DNA of 64,000 nucleotides from JADFDG01 sp965232985 (lineage in GTDB: Bacteria; Pseudomonadota; Gammaproteobacteria; Pseudomonadales; JADFDG01). Position 1 is the stretch's first letter. Each line of letters opens with the position of its first letter. The stretch lies in assembly GCA_965232985.1 (NCBI GenBank), contig CBDDRC010000016.1, forward strand, positions 24,352 through 88,351, given 5' to 3'. Position numbers and translations under genes: made by a program. Positions 35,249-43,623 of this stretch are shown here, in pieces. The notes below the pieces were generated by a model. That model searched no databases. It was not told the DNA's origin and was given only the letters and a program-made list of their open reading frames with translations.

Positions 35249-36376
35249 ATGACACCCCCATCAAGAAGCGCGCGGCCGACGCCGCGTACACGCTACCAGC
35301 AGGATCTGCAGCGCGCCGGGTTCCAGGCGGATCCGGCGCAGCGGCATGCCGTCGATTGCCTGCAGACGCTGCACCGGGAGCTGGTTGAGCGCTGGCATGC
35401 CGAGCGCGGCTCGGTACTCAACCGCATATCGCGCCGCATGGGTGGTCGCGCGCCGGTGCGTGGCCTGTACCTGTGGGGCGGGGTTGGTCGCGGCAAAACC
35501 TATCTGATGGATGTCTTCTACGAGAGTCTGCCGTTTCGGCGGAAGATGCGCAGTCACTTCCATCGCTTCATGCAGCGGGTACACGCCGAACTGCGCACGC
35601 TTGTGGGCGAAAAGAACCCGCTCGATATTGTCGCGAGCCGTTTTGCGAAAGAAGCGCTGGTGATCTGTTTCGACGAATTTTTCGTCTCGGACATCACCGA
35701 CGCGATGATTCTTGGCAGTTTGTTTGAAAAGTTGTTCGCACAGGGCGTGACGCTGGTCGCCACCTCGAACATTGTGCCGGATGATCTCTACAAGGATGGC
35801 CTGCAGCGCGAGCGATTTCTGCCGGCAATTGAAGTGCTCAAGCGCCATGTGCAGGTTATTAACGTAGACAGTGGTATCGATTATCGGCTGCGCGTACTCG
35901 AGAAAGCGGAGATCTACCATCAGCCGCTTGACGCGACTGCTGATCAGAGCCTCGACCGCAGTTTCCGCGAGTTGGCGCCGGCGATGGGTCTTTGTGAGAA
36001 CAATTGCCAGATCAGCATCAACGAGCGCAACATTCCTGCCCGCAAGCTCGCCGACGATGTTGCCTGGTTCGATTTCATCCCGATGTGTGTGAGCCCACGC
36101 AGTGCCGCTGATTACATCGAGATCGCCCGGCAGTTCCACGCTGTATTGCTCAGCAATGTGCCGCGCATGGATGTCTCGCAGGACGACGCGGTGCGCCGCT
36201 TTATCAACATGGTCGATGAGTTCTACGATCGTAACGTGAAGCTGATTCTCTCCGCCGAAGTGCCGATTGAGTATCTTTATGCGGGCGGGCGTCTGGCCTT
36301 TGAATTCCGGCGGACGCAAAGCCGTTTGCTGGAGATGCAGTCGCACGAATATCTGGCGCGGCCGCATCGCCCCTGA
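35249..36376 (+). CDS. zapE: Cell division AAA ATPase ZapE (AFG1-like)
   Basis: AFG1-family ATPase, 375 residues (E. coli ZapE/YhcM 375). ZapE associates with the Z-ring during constriction in E. coli. Walker A is GGVGRGKT at residues 77-84 and Walker B is VICFDEFFVSDI; the preceding RGLYLWGGVGRGKTYLMD and following FHRFMQRVH are hallmarks. Sensor region LVATSNIVPDDLYKDGLQRERFLPAI is also conserved. ATG at 35249 gives the E. coli length exactly. Followed by a 68-base gap to an acyl-CoA dehydrogenase. Confidence 0.96.
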   Translation: MTPPSRSARPTPRTRYQQDLQRAGFQADPAQRHAVDCLQTLHRELVERWHAERGSVLNRISRRMGGRAPVRGLYLWGGVGRGKTYLMDVFYESLPFRRKMRSHFHRFMQRVHAELRTLVGEKNPLDIVASRFAKEALVICFDEFFVSDITDAMILGSLFEKLFAQGVTLVATSNIVPDDLYKDGLQRERFLPAIEVLKRHVQVINVDSGIDYRLRVLEKAEIYHQPLDATADQSLDRSFRELAPAMGLCENNCQISINERNIPARKLADDVAWFDFIPMCVSPRSAADYIEIARQFHAVLLSNVPRMDVSQDDAVRRFINMVDEFYDRNVKLILSAEVPIEYLYAGGRLAFEFRRTQSRLLEMQSHEYLARPHRP

Positions 36377-36444
36377 TTTCCCGCAGGCGTCCATAGTGGC
36401 CTGCAAACGTGTCAGCAACAGCCACCAGCTAAGGAGTAAAGACG

Positions 36445-37587
36445 ATGATTCCACGCACCCTGTTCAATTCCGATCACGAAATGTTTCGTGATTCCCTGCG
36501 CAAGTTTCTCGACAAGGAAGTGGTGCCGTTCCATGCGCAGTGGGAAGAAGATGGGCAGGTGTCACGCGACGTGTGGGTCAAGGCCGGTGAGCAGGGCTTT
36601 CTGTGCCCGTGCGTGGCGCCGAATTACGGCGGCGCCGGTGCTGATTACCTCTACAGCGTTATCGTGATGGAGGAGGTATCGCGCCTGGGTCTGACGGGTC
36701 TGGGTTGGGGGCTGCATACCGATATCGTTGCGCCGTATATCGAACACCATGGCAGCGAAGCGCAGAAACAGAAATTCCTGCCGAAGATGATCAGCGGTGA
36801 GTGCATCGGTGCCATTGCCATGAGCGAGCCGGGTGCCGGTTCCGATCTGCAGGGCGTCAAGACCACGGCCGTGGACAAGGGCGATCATTACCTGTTGAAC
36901 GGTTCCAAGACTTTCATCACCAACGGCCAGAACGCCGACGTCATCATTGTCGTCGCCAAGACCGACCCGGCCGCTGGTGCCAAAGGCATCTCGTTGCTGC
37001 TGGTCGAGCGCGGGATGGCCGGCTTCGCGCGTGGTCGCAATCTGGACAAAGTGGGCATGAAGGCGCAGGACACTTCCGAGCTGTTCTTCAATGACGTGAA
37101 GGTGCCGAAGGCGAATTTGCTCGGCAAGGAAGGCATGGGCTTTGTCTACCTGATGACCGAGTTGCCGCAGGAGCGCCTCGGTATTGCTGTCAACGGGATT
37201 GCCATGGCTGAAGGTGCGTTCCGGTTGACGCTCGACTACGTAAAGGAGCGCAAGGCGTTCGGCAAGCGTATCGCCGATTTCCAGAATACCCAGTTCAAGC
37301 TGGCCGAATTGCACACGAAAGTGGAAATGGGTCGCGCCTACGTCGATCGTTGCCTGGAGTTGCATCTGCACAAAAAACTCGATGCGCCGACGGCTTCTGC
37401 TGCGAAATACATCATCACCGACCTGCAGTGCGAAGTTCTCGATGAGTGCGTGCAGTTGTTCGGTGGCTACGGGTACATGTGGGAATACCCGGTGGCGCGG
37501 ATGTGGGCCGATGCTCGCGTGCAGCGCATTTATGGCGGCACGAATGAGATCATGAAGCTGGTGGTATCAAGAGCATTGCTTGCCTGA
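36445..37587 (+). CDS. Acyl-CoA dehydrogenase
   Basis: FAD-dependent acyl-CoA dehydrogenase of 380 residues. Signature 1 is AMSEPGAGSDLQGVKT, then NGSKTFITNGQNAD, and the second signature at the C-terminus is QLFGGYGYMWEYPVARMWADARVQRIYGGTNEIMK, with the catalytic Glu in GGTNEIM. This is the long-chain/glutaryl-like ACAD layout used in beta-oxidation or branched-chain degradation; chain-length specificity cannot be read off. A good Shine-Dalgarno (AAGGAG) lies nine bases before the ATG. It is a stand-alone gene with no other beta-oxidation genes nearby; the same pairing with a Tas-like gene and rplM is, from memory, found in Pseudomonas. Confidence 0.94.
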   Translation: MIPRTLFNSDHEMFRDSLRKFLDKEVVPFHAQWEEDGQVSRDVWVKAGEQGFLCPCVAPNYGGAGADYLYSVIVMEEVSRLGLTGLGWGLHTDIVAPYIEHHGSEAQKQKFLPKMISGECIGAIAMSEPGAGSDLQGVKTTAVDKGDHYLLNGSKTFITNGQNADVIIVVAKTDPAAGAKGISLLLVERGMAGFARGRNLDKVGMKAQDTSELFFNDVKVPKANLLGKEGMGFVYLMTELPQERLGIAVNGIAMAEGAFRLTLDYVKERKAFGKRIADFQNTQFKLAELHTKVEMGRAYVDRCLELHLHKKLDAPTASAAKYIITDLQCEVLDECVQLFGGYGYMWEYPVARMWADARVQRIYGGTNEIMKLVVSRALLA

Positions 37588-37597
37588 TGCATTGCGC

Positions 37598-37627
37598 GTG
37601 ACCCTGCCCGCGCCGGGGCAGGGTCAC
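37598..37627. terminator. Perfect 12-bp hairpin between acyl-CoA dehydrogenase and tas
   Basis: GTGACCCTGCCC (37598-37609) pairs with GGGCAGGGTCAC (37616-37627) around a 6-base loop. It lies between two convergent stop codons. There is no T tract on either strand, so it may be a factor-assisted terminator or mRNA-protecting hairpin rather than a classical intrinsic terminator. Confidence 0.6.
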
Positions 37628-37650
37628 GGCAGCGGCAATGAGGCTGGTTG

Positions 37651-38694
37651 TTACGGGGCGGGATTGGGTTGACCCGTATGGATTTCTTCGATGCCTTTGA
37701 GTATTTCGTCGTTCAGCGGCACATTCACGCTGTCCAGATTTGTTTTTAGCTGCGCAATGGACGTCGCGCCAATGATGTTGCTGGTGAGAAACGGGCGCGT
37801 GGTCACGAACTGCAATGCCATCTGCACCGGGTCGATACCGTGTTTTGTTGCCAATGCGATGTATTTTGCGGTGGCGGCTTCGGCTTGGGGATTGGTGTAG
37901 CGGGAGAAGCGCTTGAAGAGCGTGATTCGCGCGCCTTGCGGTCTGGCACCGTTGAGGTATTTCCCCGACAGTGCGCCGAACGCCAGCGGAGAGTACGCGA
38001 GCAGGCCAACGCGCTCGCGATGGGAAATTTCCGCAAGACCAATTTCAAAACTACGGTTCAGCAAATTGTACGGATTCTGGATGCTCACAATGCGAGGCAG
38101 CCCTTGCGCTTGTGCGGCGGCGAGATAACGCATCGTGCCCCAGGGCGTTTCGTTGGAAATGCCGACCTGACGAATCTTGCCGGCCTTCACCAGATCAGCC
38201 AGCACAGCGAGTGTTTCTTCGATGGGCGTTGCTGTTTCGTTTTGCTCGTGTTGATAGCCGAGCTTGCCGAAATAGTTGGTGTTCCGGTCAGGCCAGTGCA
38301 GTTGGTACAGATCGAGGTAGTCGGTCTGCAGTCGGGCAAGGCTGCCGTTGATGGCTTCCTCAATGTGTTTGCGGTTCAGGAGCGGCTTGCCGTCGCGGAC
38401 ATGCGGCAACCAGTTGGCCTGGCCGCATACCTTGCTGGCGAGGACGATTTTCTGCCGCATTCCCGGGCGGGCGCGAAACCAGTTGCCGATGATTGTTTCC
38501 GTACTGCCGTAGGTTTTTGCGGTGGCGGGTACGGCGTACATTTCGGCTGTGTCAAAGAAGGTGATTCCCCGGTCGCAGGCCAGGTCCATCTGGGCAAAGC
38601 CCTCGTCCTGATTGTTCTGTTCGCCCCAGGTCATGGTGCCCAGGCAGAGGGCACTGACTTTGATGCCGGTGCCGCCAAGTTCGCGGATATCCAT
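37651..38694 (-). CDS. tas: Aldo/keto reductase Tas-like
   Basis: NADP-dependent aldo/keto reductase, 347 residues, closely patterned on E. coli Tas (346 residues). The catalytic tetrad region includes FFDTAEMYAVP (Asp, Tyr), KIVLASKVCG (Lys) and LQTDYLDLYQLHWPDRNTNYFGKLGY (His). IQNPYNLLNRSFE and LLAYSPLAFGALSGKYLNGA match Tas well. The physiological substrate of this family is not known; E. coli tas was found as a suppressor of tyrosine starvation. Divergent from rplM. Confidence 0.92.
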   Translation of the reverse strand: MDIRELGGTGIKVSALCLGTMTWGEQNNQDEGFAQMDLACDRGITFFDTAEMYAVPATAKTYGSTETIIGNWFRARPGMRQKIVLASKVCGQANWLPHVRDGKPLLNRKHIEEAINGSLARLQTDYLDLYQLHWPDRNTNYFGKLGYQHEQNETATPIEETLAVLADLVKAGKIRQVGISNETPWGTMRYLAAAQAQGLPRIVSIQNPYNLLNRSFEIGLAEISHRERVGLLAYSPLAFGALSGKYLNGARPQGARITLFKRFSRYTNPQAEAATAKYIALATKHGIDPVQMALQFVTTRPFLTSNIIGATSIAQLKTNLDSVNVPLNDEILKGIEEIHTGQPNPAP

Positions 38695-38803
38695 GGTCTG
38701 GCCTCTAACTGAATGAATTTAAAGGGTTATTCGCGGATGCGTCGAGCGCAGATGGTAACAGGGCGGGGCGGTTCGGGGCATCAGGGCTGGCGTGGACACA
38801 ACA

Positions 38804-38832
38804 TTGTCAAAGGGAGGGTGCTTGAGTAGAAT
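38804..38832 (+). promoter_or_regulatory. Sigma-70 promoter of rplM-rpsI
   Basis: TTGTCA at 38804-38809 and TAGAAT at 38827-38832 with an ideal 17-base spacer. This predicts a transcript start near 38839, leaving an untranslated leader of about 70 bases before rplM. It lies in the 216-base divergent region between tas and rplM, which contains no gene. Confidence 0.8.
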
Positions 38833-38910
38833 GCGCCCTCCTTTGCGGGCGGGGTTGTGTTTTTCGGCGCAACTCCTCGCCCTGCCGCAGTTTTTTGAGG
38901 CAAGAAGATC

Positions 38911-39342
38911 ATGAAAACGTTCAGCGCGAAGCCGCATGAAGTGAAGCGCGACTGGTTTGTCATCGACGCCGATGGCAAAACGCTTGGCCGCATGGCGACC
39001 GAGATTGCCCGTCGCCTGCGCGGCAAGCACAAGGTCGAGTACACCCCGCACGTTGATACCGGCGACTATATTGTCGTCGTCAATGCCGGCAAGGTGCGCG
39101 TTACCGGCAATAAGACCACCGACAAGATTTATTACCGGCACACCGGATATCCGGGCGGCATTCGCCAGGAAACCTTCGAAAAGTTGCTTGCCCGCAAGCC
39201 GGAGCAGGTAATCGAGACGGCCGTCAAGGGCATGCTCCCGCACAATCCCCTGGGTCGCGCCATGCTGCGCAAGCTGAAGGTATATCCGGGTGCAGAGCAT
39301 CCGCATACGGCCCAGCAGCCCCAGGAACTGAACGTAGGCTGA
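38911..39342 (+). CDS. rplM: 50S ribosomal protein L13
   Basis: Large-subunit protein of 143 residues (E. coli 142). Starts MKTFSAKPHEVKRDWFVIDADGKTLGRMATEIA and has GDYIVVVNAGKVRVTGNK, KIYYRHTGYPGG and PHNPLGRAMLRKLKVYPGAEHPHTAQQP, all near identical to other proteobacterial L13. Transcribed with rpsI from the promoter at 38804. In E. coli L13 represses its own operon through the leader mRNA; whether the short leader here folds similarly is not judged. Confidence 0.99.
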   Translation: MKTFSAKPHEVKRDWFVIDADGKTLGRMATEIARRLRGKHKVEYTPHVDTGDYIVVVNAGKVRVTGNKTTDKIYYRHTGYPGGIRQETFEKLLARKPEQVIETAVKGMLPHNPLGRAMLRKLKVYPGAEHPHTAQQPQELNVG

Positions 39343-39349
39343 GGTATTT

Positions 39350-39751
39350 GTGGACAAGAAATCCGTGGAAAAAAATATTGGTACTGGTCGCCGCAAGACC
39401 GCGACTGCCCGCGTCACGATTCGTCCGGGCAAGGGCGTCATCGTCATCAATGGCAAGTCCCTTGAGCAATACTTTGGTCGCCAGACCAGCCGCATGGTGG
39501 TTCGCCAGCCGCTGGAGCTGATCGAAGCCAGCGACAAGTTTGACATCGTTGTGCGCGTGATTGGCGGCGGCGCGAGCGGCCAGGCCGGCGCTATCCGTCA
39601 TGGCATCACCCGCGCCCTGCTGCGTTACGATGAGACGCTGCGGCCCTCGCTGCGCAAGGCTGGCTTTGTCACGCGCGATGCCCGCGAGGTCGAACGCAAG
39701 AAGATCGGTCTGCGCAAAGCGCGCCGGCGTCCGCAATACTCGAAGCGTTGA
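39350..39751 (+). CDS. rpsI: 30S ribosomal protein S9
   Basis: Small-subunit protein of 133 residues. Contains IGTGRRKTATARV, LEQYFGRQTSRMVVRQPLEL, GGGASGQAGAIRHGITRALLRYDE and the basic C-terminal tail RKARRRPQYSKR, whose last Lys-Arg reaches the ribosomal P site. The start appears to be GTG at 39350, seven bases after the rplM stop; the bases GAGGT just before serve as ribosome binding site. Followed by an intrinsic terminator. Confidence 0.99.
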   Translation: MDKKSVEKNIGTGRRKTATARVTIRPGKGVIVINGKSLEQYFGRQTSRMVVRQPLELIEASDKFDIVVRVIGGGASGQAGAIRHGITRALLRYDETLRPSLRKAGFVTRDAREVERKKIGLRKARRRPQYSKR

Positions 39752-39773
39752 TCGCTTCGCGCCAGCACAGCAG

Positions 39774-39805
39774 AACGCCCAAGCCGAGAGGTTTGGGCGT
39801 TTTTT
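39774..39805 (+). terminator. Intrinsic terminator after rpsI
   Basis: AACGCCCAAGCC pairs with GGTTTGGGCGTT (one G-U pair) around a GAGA loop, directly followed by a run of T (39800-39805). A classical rho-independent terminator closing the rplM-rpsI operon. Confidence 0.92.
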
Positions 39806-39939
39806 CATGTGCTGATGCATATCACCCTTAGCGTCGTTTCCCTCGTGTTTTGTGTTGTTAATACAGGGCCTTTTCTTTAACATTTGAGCCCCTTTTTCGG
39901 GGTCCGTCGCAGTTGTGACGGGGATGCTGGAGACTCTTG

Positions 39940-40524
39940 ATGAGCACTGACGGTGTAGACAACAGCAGGCGTACTTTCCTGGTCGGCCTGACGGCTGGCG
40001 TGGGTGCGCTGGGTGCGGCCGCTGCGGCGGTTCCTTTCGTGATGTCCTGGACGCCCAGCGCGAAAGCCAGGGCGGCAGGTTCCCCCATCACCATCGACAT
40101 CAGCAAAGTTGAAGCGGGTGGCTTCGTCGTCAACGAATGGCGCGGCAAACCGGTGTGGATCCTGCGTCGTACCAAGGAAATGCTCGATGCCCTTGCGCAA
40201 CAGGACGGCGATCTGCGTGATCCGCAATCCGAGGAGGAGGGGCAGCAGCCTGCCTATGCAAGGAATGCAGTGCGGTCAATCAAGCCGGAAATTCTTGTGC
40301 TGCTTGGCGTCTGCACCCACCTTGGCTGTTCGCCGAAATACAACAAGGAACCCTCGGTTGAGCTGAAATTCGGCGGCTTCTACTGCCCGTGCCACGGCTC
40401 CAAATTCGATTTGGCCGGCCGCGTCTACAAGGGCGTCCCGGCGCCGACGAACCTCGCGGTGCCGCCGCACTTCTACCTGTCCGAGAACGTGGTCGTTGTC
40501 GGTGAAGACAAGGGGGCTGCGTAA
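39940..40524 (+). CDS. petA: Ubiquinol-cytochrome c reductase Rieske iron-sulfur subunit
   Basis: Rieske protein of the cytochrome bc1 complex, 194 residues. The [2Fe-2S] ligands are in Cys125-Thr-His127-Leu-Gly-Cys130 and Cys149-Pro-Cys151-His152. The N-terminus carries a twin-arginine motif (NSRRTFLVG, Arg10-Arg11) and a Gly/Ala-rich transmembrane helix (about residues 15-36), as expected for a Tat-inserted, anchored Rieske protein. GGAG at 39928-39931 precedes the ATG. The stop overlaps the petB ATG by one base. Confidence 0.98.
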   Translation: MSTDGVDNSRRTFLVGLTAGVGALGAAAAAVPFVMSWTPSAKARAAGSPITIDISKVEAGGFVVNEWRGKPVWILRRTKEMLDALAQQDGDLRDPQSEEEGQQPAYARNAVRSIKPEILVLLGVCTHLGCSPKYNKEPSVELKFGGFYCPCHGSKFDLAGRVYKGVPAPTNLAVPPHFYLSENVVVVGEDKGAA

Positions 40525-41753
40525 TGATCAAGTACATGACGGGTGTAGCCACGGACCTGATGGCGTGGGTCGATGCCCGCTTGCCGGTCACTGAGGCTTA
40601 TCGCAAGCACATGTCGGAGTACTACGCTCCGAAGAACTTCAATTTCTGGTACTACTTCGGTGTCCTGTCGATGGTGGTGCTGGTCAACCAGATGTTGACC
40701 GGTATCTGGCTGACGATGTTTTACACGCCCAGCGAACCTTTCTCTTCCATCGAGTACATCATGCGTGATGTCGAGTATGGCTGGCTGATCCGCTACATGC
40801 ATGCGGTCGGTGCTTCGGCATTCTTCCTGGTCATCTACCTGCACATGTTCCGCGCCCTGCTGTACGGTTCCTACAAGGCGCCGCGCGAGCTGGTCTGGAT
40901 TTTCGGCGTGCTGATTTACGTTGCGCTCATGGCCGAGGGTTTCATGGGCTACGTACTGCCCTGGGGCAATATGTCCTATTGGGGCGCGCAGGTGATCATC
41001 TCGCTGTTTGGCGCGATCCCGTACATTGGCGAAGATCTCACGGTATGGATACGCGGTGACTACCTGTTGTCCGGCGCTTCGCTCAATCGTTTCTTTGCAC
41101 TGCATGTGGTTGCGATCCCGATCGTGCTGCTGGCGCTGGTTGTGCTGCACATTCTCGCGCTGCACGAAGTCGGATCAAACAACCCGGACGGTGTTGAGAT
41201 CAAGAAAAAGAAGAATGCGCAGGGCATCCCGCTCGACGGCATTGCGTTTCACCCGTATTACTCAGTGAAAGATACCGTCGGCACGATTGTGTTCCTGATC
41301 GGCTTCGCCATCGTGATCTTCTACTTCCCGACCGGTGGCGGTTATCTCATTGAGCAGCCGAATTTCGAGCCGGCTGACCCGCTGAAGACGCCGCTGCATA
41401 TCGCCCCAGTCTGGTACTACGGCGCCTACTACGCGATGTTGCGCGCGATTCCGCACAAGCTCAGTGGTGTCATTGTCATGTTTGCCGCCATCGGCATCCT
41501 GTTCGTGCTGCCGTGGCTGGATCGCAATCCGATCAAGTCCATTCGCTACAAGGGTATGTTGACCAAGGTTGCGATGATGCTGTTTGCGGCGGTGTTTCTG
41601 ATGCTGACTTGGCTGGGTACGCAGCCGACATCGGATCTGTACACCATGCTCGCCCGCTTCGGTACGGCCTATTACTTCATTTTCTTTATCTCGCTCCTGT
41701 TCATTCACAAGTTCGAGTCGGCGAAACCCGTGCCTGATCGTGTGACGGGCTGA
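40524..41753 (+). CDS. petB: Cytochrome b of the bc1 complex
   Basis: Membrane cytochrome b, 409 residues, carrying the two b hemes and the quinone sites. Conserved parts include YYFGVLSMVVLVNQMLTGIWL, YGWLIRYMHAVGASAFFLVIYLHMFRALLYGSYK (heme His in helix B), GYVLPWGNMSYWGAQVI and FALHVVAIPIVLLALVVLHILALHEVGSNNPDG (heme His in helix D), plus the Qo PEW-equivalent region PVWYYGAYYAMLRAIPHK (PVWY here). The Qo motif reads P-V-W-Y rather than the common P-E-W-Y, as also occurs in some proteobacterial bc1 complexes. Translationally coupled to petA. Confidence 0.97.
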   Translation: MIKYMTGVATDLMAWVDARLPVTEAYRKHMSEYYAPKNFNFWYYFGVLSMVVLVNQMLTGIWLTMFYTPSEPFSSIEYIMRDVEYGWLIRYMHAVGASAFFLVIYLHMFRALLYGSYKAPRELVWIFGVLIYVALMAEGFMGYVLPWGNMSYWGAQVIISLFGAIPYIGEDLTVWIRGDYLLSGASLNRFFALHVVAIPIVLLALVVLHILALHEVGSNNPDGVEIKKKKNAQGIPLDGIAFHPYYSVKDTVGTIVFLIGFAIVIFYFPTGGGYLIEQPNFEPADPLKTPLHIAPVWYYGAYYAMLRAIPHKLSGVIVMFAAIGILFVLPWLDRNPIKSIRYKGMLTKVAMMLFAAVFLMLTWLGTQPTSDLYTMLARFGTAYYFIFFISLLFIHKFESAKPVPDRVTG

Positions 41754-41767
41754 GCAGGAGAACGACC

Positions 41768-42427
41768 ATGAAAAACCTTGCCTTCGTTCTCCTTGCGTTA
41801 CTCCTGCCGCTGTCGGTTCAGGCGAGCGGCGGTGCTGAGTCGGCCTATATTGTCGAGGCGCCCATCTCGCTGACCGACAAGGCGCAGATGCAGCGCGGCG
41901 CGCAGTTGTTCATGAACTATTGCTACGGCTGTCACTCGCTGAAGTATGTGCGCTATGAGCGCATGGCCAACGACTTGGATATCCCCGTCGATCTGCTGGC
42001 CGGCAACCTGATGTTCAATACCGACAAGATCGGCAGCCCGATGGTCAATGCCCTCGACCCGGCTCAAGCCAAGAAGTGGTTTGGCGTATCGCCGCCGGAT
42101 CTCTCGCTGGAGGCGAAACTGCGTGGCGCTGACTGGGTCTATTCGTATCTGACAAACTTTTACGCAGACCCGAGCCGGCCCTGGGGCGTCAACAACCACG
42201 TGTTCCCTAATGTGGGCATGCCGAACGTAATGGGCGACATGCAGCGATCTTTGCCGGAGGATGAGTTCAAGGCTCGCATGGCTGACATCACCGCATTCCT
42301 CGAGTACACCGCCGAGCCGGTGCAAGTCACCCGGATGGTCATGGGCGGGTTTGTGATTGGCTTTCTGCTCGTGCTGCTGATTTTTGCCTGGCTGATGAAG
42401 CGGGAGTTCTGGAAGGACGTGCACTGA
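41768..42427 (+). CDS. petC: Cytochrome c1 of the bc1 complex
   Basis: Membrane-anchored c-type cytochrome, 219 residues. A signal peptide (residues 1-19, ending VQA) precedes the heme site Cys52-Tyr-Gly-Cys55-His56 (NYCYGCHSLKY). The heme Met ligand is likely in the NVGMPNVM region. The C-terminal anchor is around residues 192-212 (MGGFVIGFLLVLLIFAWLMKR) followed by the cytoplasmic tail. It completes petABC, placed as in Pseudomonas before sspA. Confidence 0.97.
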   Translation: MKNLAFVLLALLLPLSVQASGGAESAYIVEAPISLTDKAQMQRGAQLFMNYCYGCHSLKYVRYERMANDLDIPVDLLAGNLMFNTDKIGSPMVNALDPAQAKKWFGVSPPDLSLEAKLRGADWVYSYLTNFYADPSRPWGVNNHVFPNVGMPNVMGDMQRSLPEDEFKARMADITAFLEYTAEPVQVTRMVMGGFVIGFLLVLLIFAWLMKREFWKDVH

Positions 42428-42453
42428 GCGTCGCCGATGAAGGCCGAATGCAA

Positions 42454-42489
42454 CGAAAAGGGTGCCTGAGTGATCAGCTACCCTTTTCG
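42454..42489 (+). terminator. Hairpin after petC
   Basis: Perfect 10-bp inverted repeat CGAAAAGGGT (42454-42463) and ACCCTTTTCG (42480-42489), with a 16-base loop that itself contains the palindrome TGATCA. The T-rich part is inside the stem. It lies between petC and sspA and probably ends the pet operon or attenuates readthrough into sspA. Confidence 0.6.
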
Positions 42490-42509
42490 CGTCAAAGGAT
42501 GAGGGGCCG

Positions 42510-43154
42510 ATGAACATAAGTATCGCCACCAAGAGATCGACGATGGTGTTCTTCTCGGACGGGCTTGATCACTACAGCCACCGGGTACGCATCGTGCTCG
42601 CCGAAAAGGGCGTGGCGGTGGACGTTGTCGATGTTGATTCGGCGAATATTCCTGAAGAAGTGACGGATCTCAATCCGTACAACGAAGTGCCTACACTGGT
42701 CGATCGCGACCTGGTTCTTTATGAACCGAATGTGATGATGGAGTATCTCGACGAGCGCTTCCCGCACCCGCCCTTGTTGCCGGTTTATCCGGTGGCTCGG
42801 GCCCAGAGCCGCCTGTGGCTCTACCGCATCGAGCGCGACTGGTGCGGCCAGATCGACACGATCCTGGCGCGTACCGAGAAGGAAGCGACCACCGCCCGTC
42901 TGCGCAAGGAGCTGCGGGACAGCCTGATGGCGCTGTCACCGATATTCGAGCAAAAGCCGTTCTTCATGAACGACGAGTTCACCATTGTCGATTGCGCGAT
43001 GGCCCCGATTCTCTGGCGGCTGCCGCTGCTGGGTATCGAGTTGCCGCCCAAGCAGGCCCGGGGGTTACTCAAATACTGCGAGCGCTTGTTCCGTCGCGAC
43101 GGGTTTCAGGCCAGTTTGTCCGACCGGGAGCGGGAAATCCGCCAGCCATATTGA
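42510..43154 (+). CDS. sspA: Stringent starvation protein A
   Basis: GST-fold RNA polymerase-associated protein, 214 residues (E. coli 212). Matches the family at YSHRVRIVLAEKGV, DLNPYNEVPTLVDRDLVLYE, MMEYLDERFPHPPLLPVYPVARAQSRL and RIERDW. The E. coli protein supports survival in starvation and acid and is a cofactor of phage P1 late transcription; in Pseudomonas-type bacteria it influences virulence. GAGG precedes the ATG at 42510; an internal ATG at 42543 is possible but gives a shorter N-terminus than usual. Confidence 0.96.
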   Translation: MNISIATKRSTMVFFSDGLDHYSHRVRIVLAEKGVAVDVVDVDSANIPEEVTDLNPYNEVPTLVDRDLVLYEPNVMMEYLDERFPHPPLLPVYPVARAQSRLWLYRIERDWCGQIDTILARTEKEATTARLRKELRDSLMALSPIFEQKPFFMNDEFTIVDCAMAPILWRLPLLGIELPPKQARGLLKYCERLFRRDGFQASLSDREREIRQPY

Positions 43155-43209
43155 GTACACTTTCCCCCTGGCATCGACGTTCCCGTCGTGTCCCTGAGAG
43201 TCCACCCTC

Positions 43210-43605
43210 ATGACCCCTACACGTCCCTACCTTGTCCGTGCGTTCTACGACTGGATCCTCGACAACGGACTGACGCCCTATCTGCTGGTTGATGCGGAAG
43301 TCGATGGCGTCTCCGTGCCGACCGCCCATGTGCGTGACGGCCGTATCGTACTCAACATTGCCCCGGCCGCCGTTACCGATCTGGAACTGGGCGTCGCCAG
43401 TGTGCGTTTCAGCGCCCGCTTTGCCGGCACCCCCCGGGCGATCTATTTGCCACTGGCCTCAATCATGGCGATTTACGCCCGTGAGAACGGGCAGGGCATG
43501 TTTTTCAGCGACGAAGAGGGTGGTGAAGAGCCGCAGCCGGGCCCCTCCGATGCGGCATCCGAGACGCCGCGTGGCGGGCGCCCTGCGTTGCGTTTGGTGA
43601 AGTGA
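43210..43605 (+). CDS. sspB: ClpXP protease specificity-enhancing factor SspB
   Basis: Adaptor that delivers ssrA-tagged proteins (and RseA fragments in E. coli) to ClpXP, 131 residues. It has an N-terminal substrate-binding domain (PYLVRAFYDWILDNGLTPYLLVD, IVLNIAPAAVTDLELG, IYLPLASIMAIYARENGQGMFF), an acidic/flexible linker (residues 100-122) and the C-terminal ClpX-binding motif RPALRLVK, nearly the same as the E. coli XB tail. Runs with sspA; converges on the dolP-like gene with 18 bases between stops. Confidence 0.96.
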   Translation: MTPTRPYLVRAFYDWILDNGLTPYLLVDAEVDGVSVPTAHVRDGRIVLNIAPAAVTDLELGVASVRFSARFAGTPRAIYLPLASIMAIYARENGQGMFFSDEEGGEEPQPGPSDAASETPRGGRPALRLVK

Positions 43606-43623
43606 GCGTTGTCGCAACCGTGA

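Noticed and set aside
37598..37627. Hairpin considered as an attachment site or repeat element
   Set aside because: It is a single perfect inverted repeat between two convergent stop codons, with no flanking integrase, tRNA or second copy; a transcription end is the simpler reading.
39890..39903. CCCC-TTTTT-C-GGGG mini-hairpin upstream of petA
   Set aside because: Only four base pairs and no T tract after it on the coding strand; too weak to call as a terminator or regulator.
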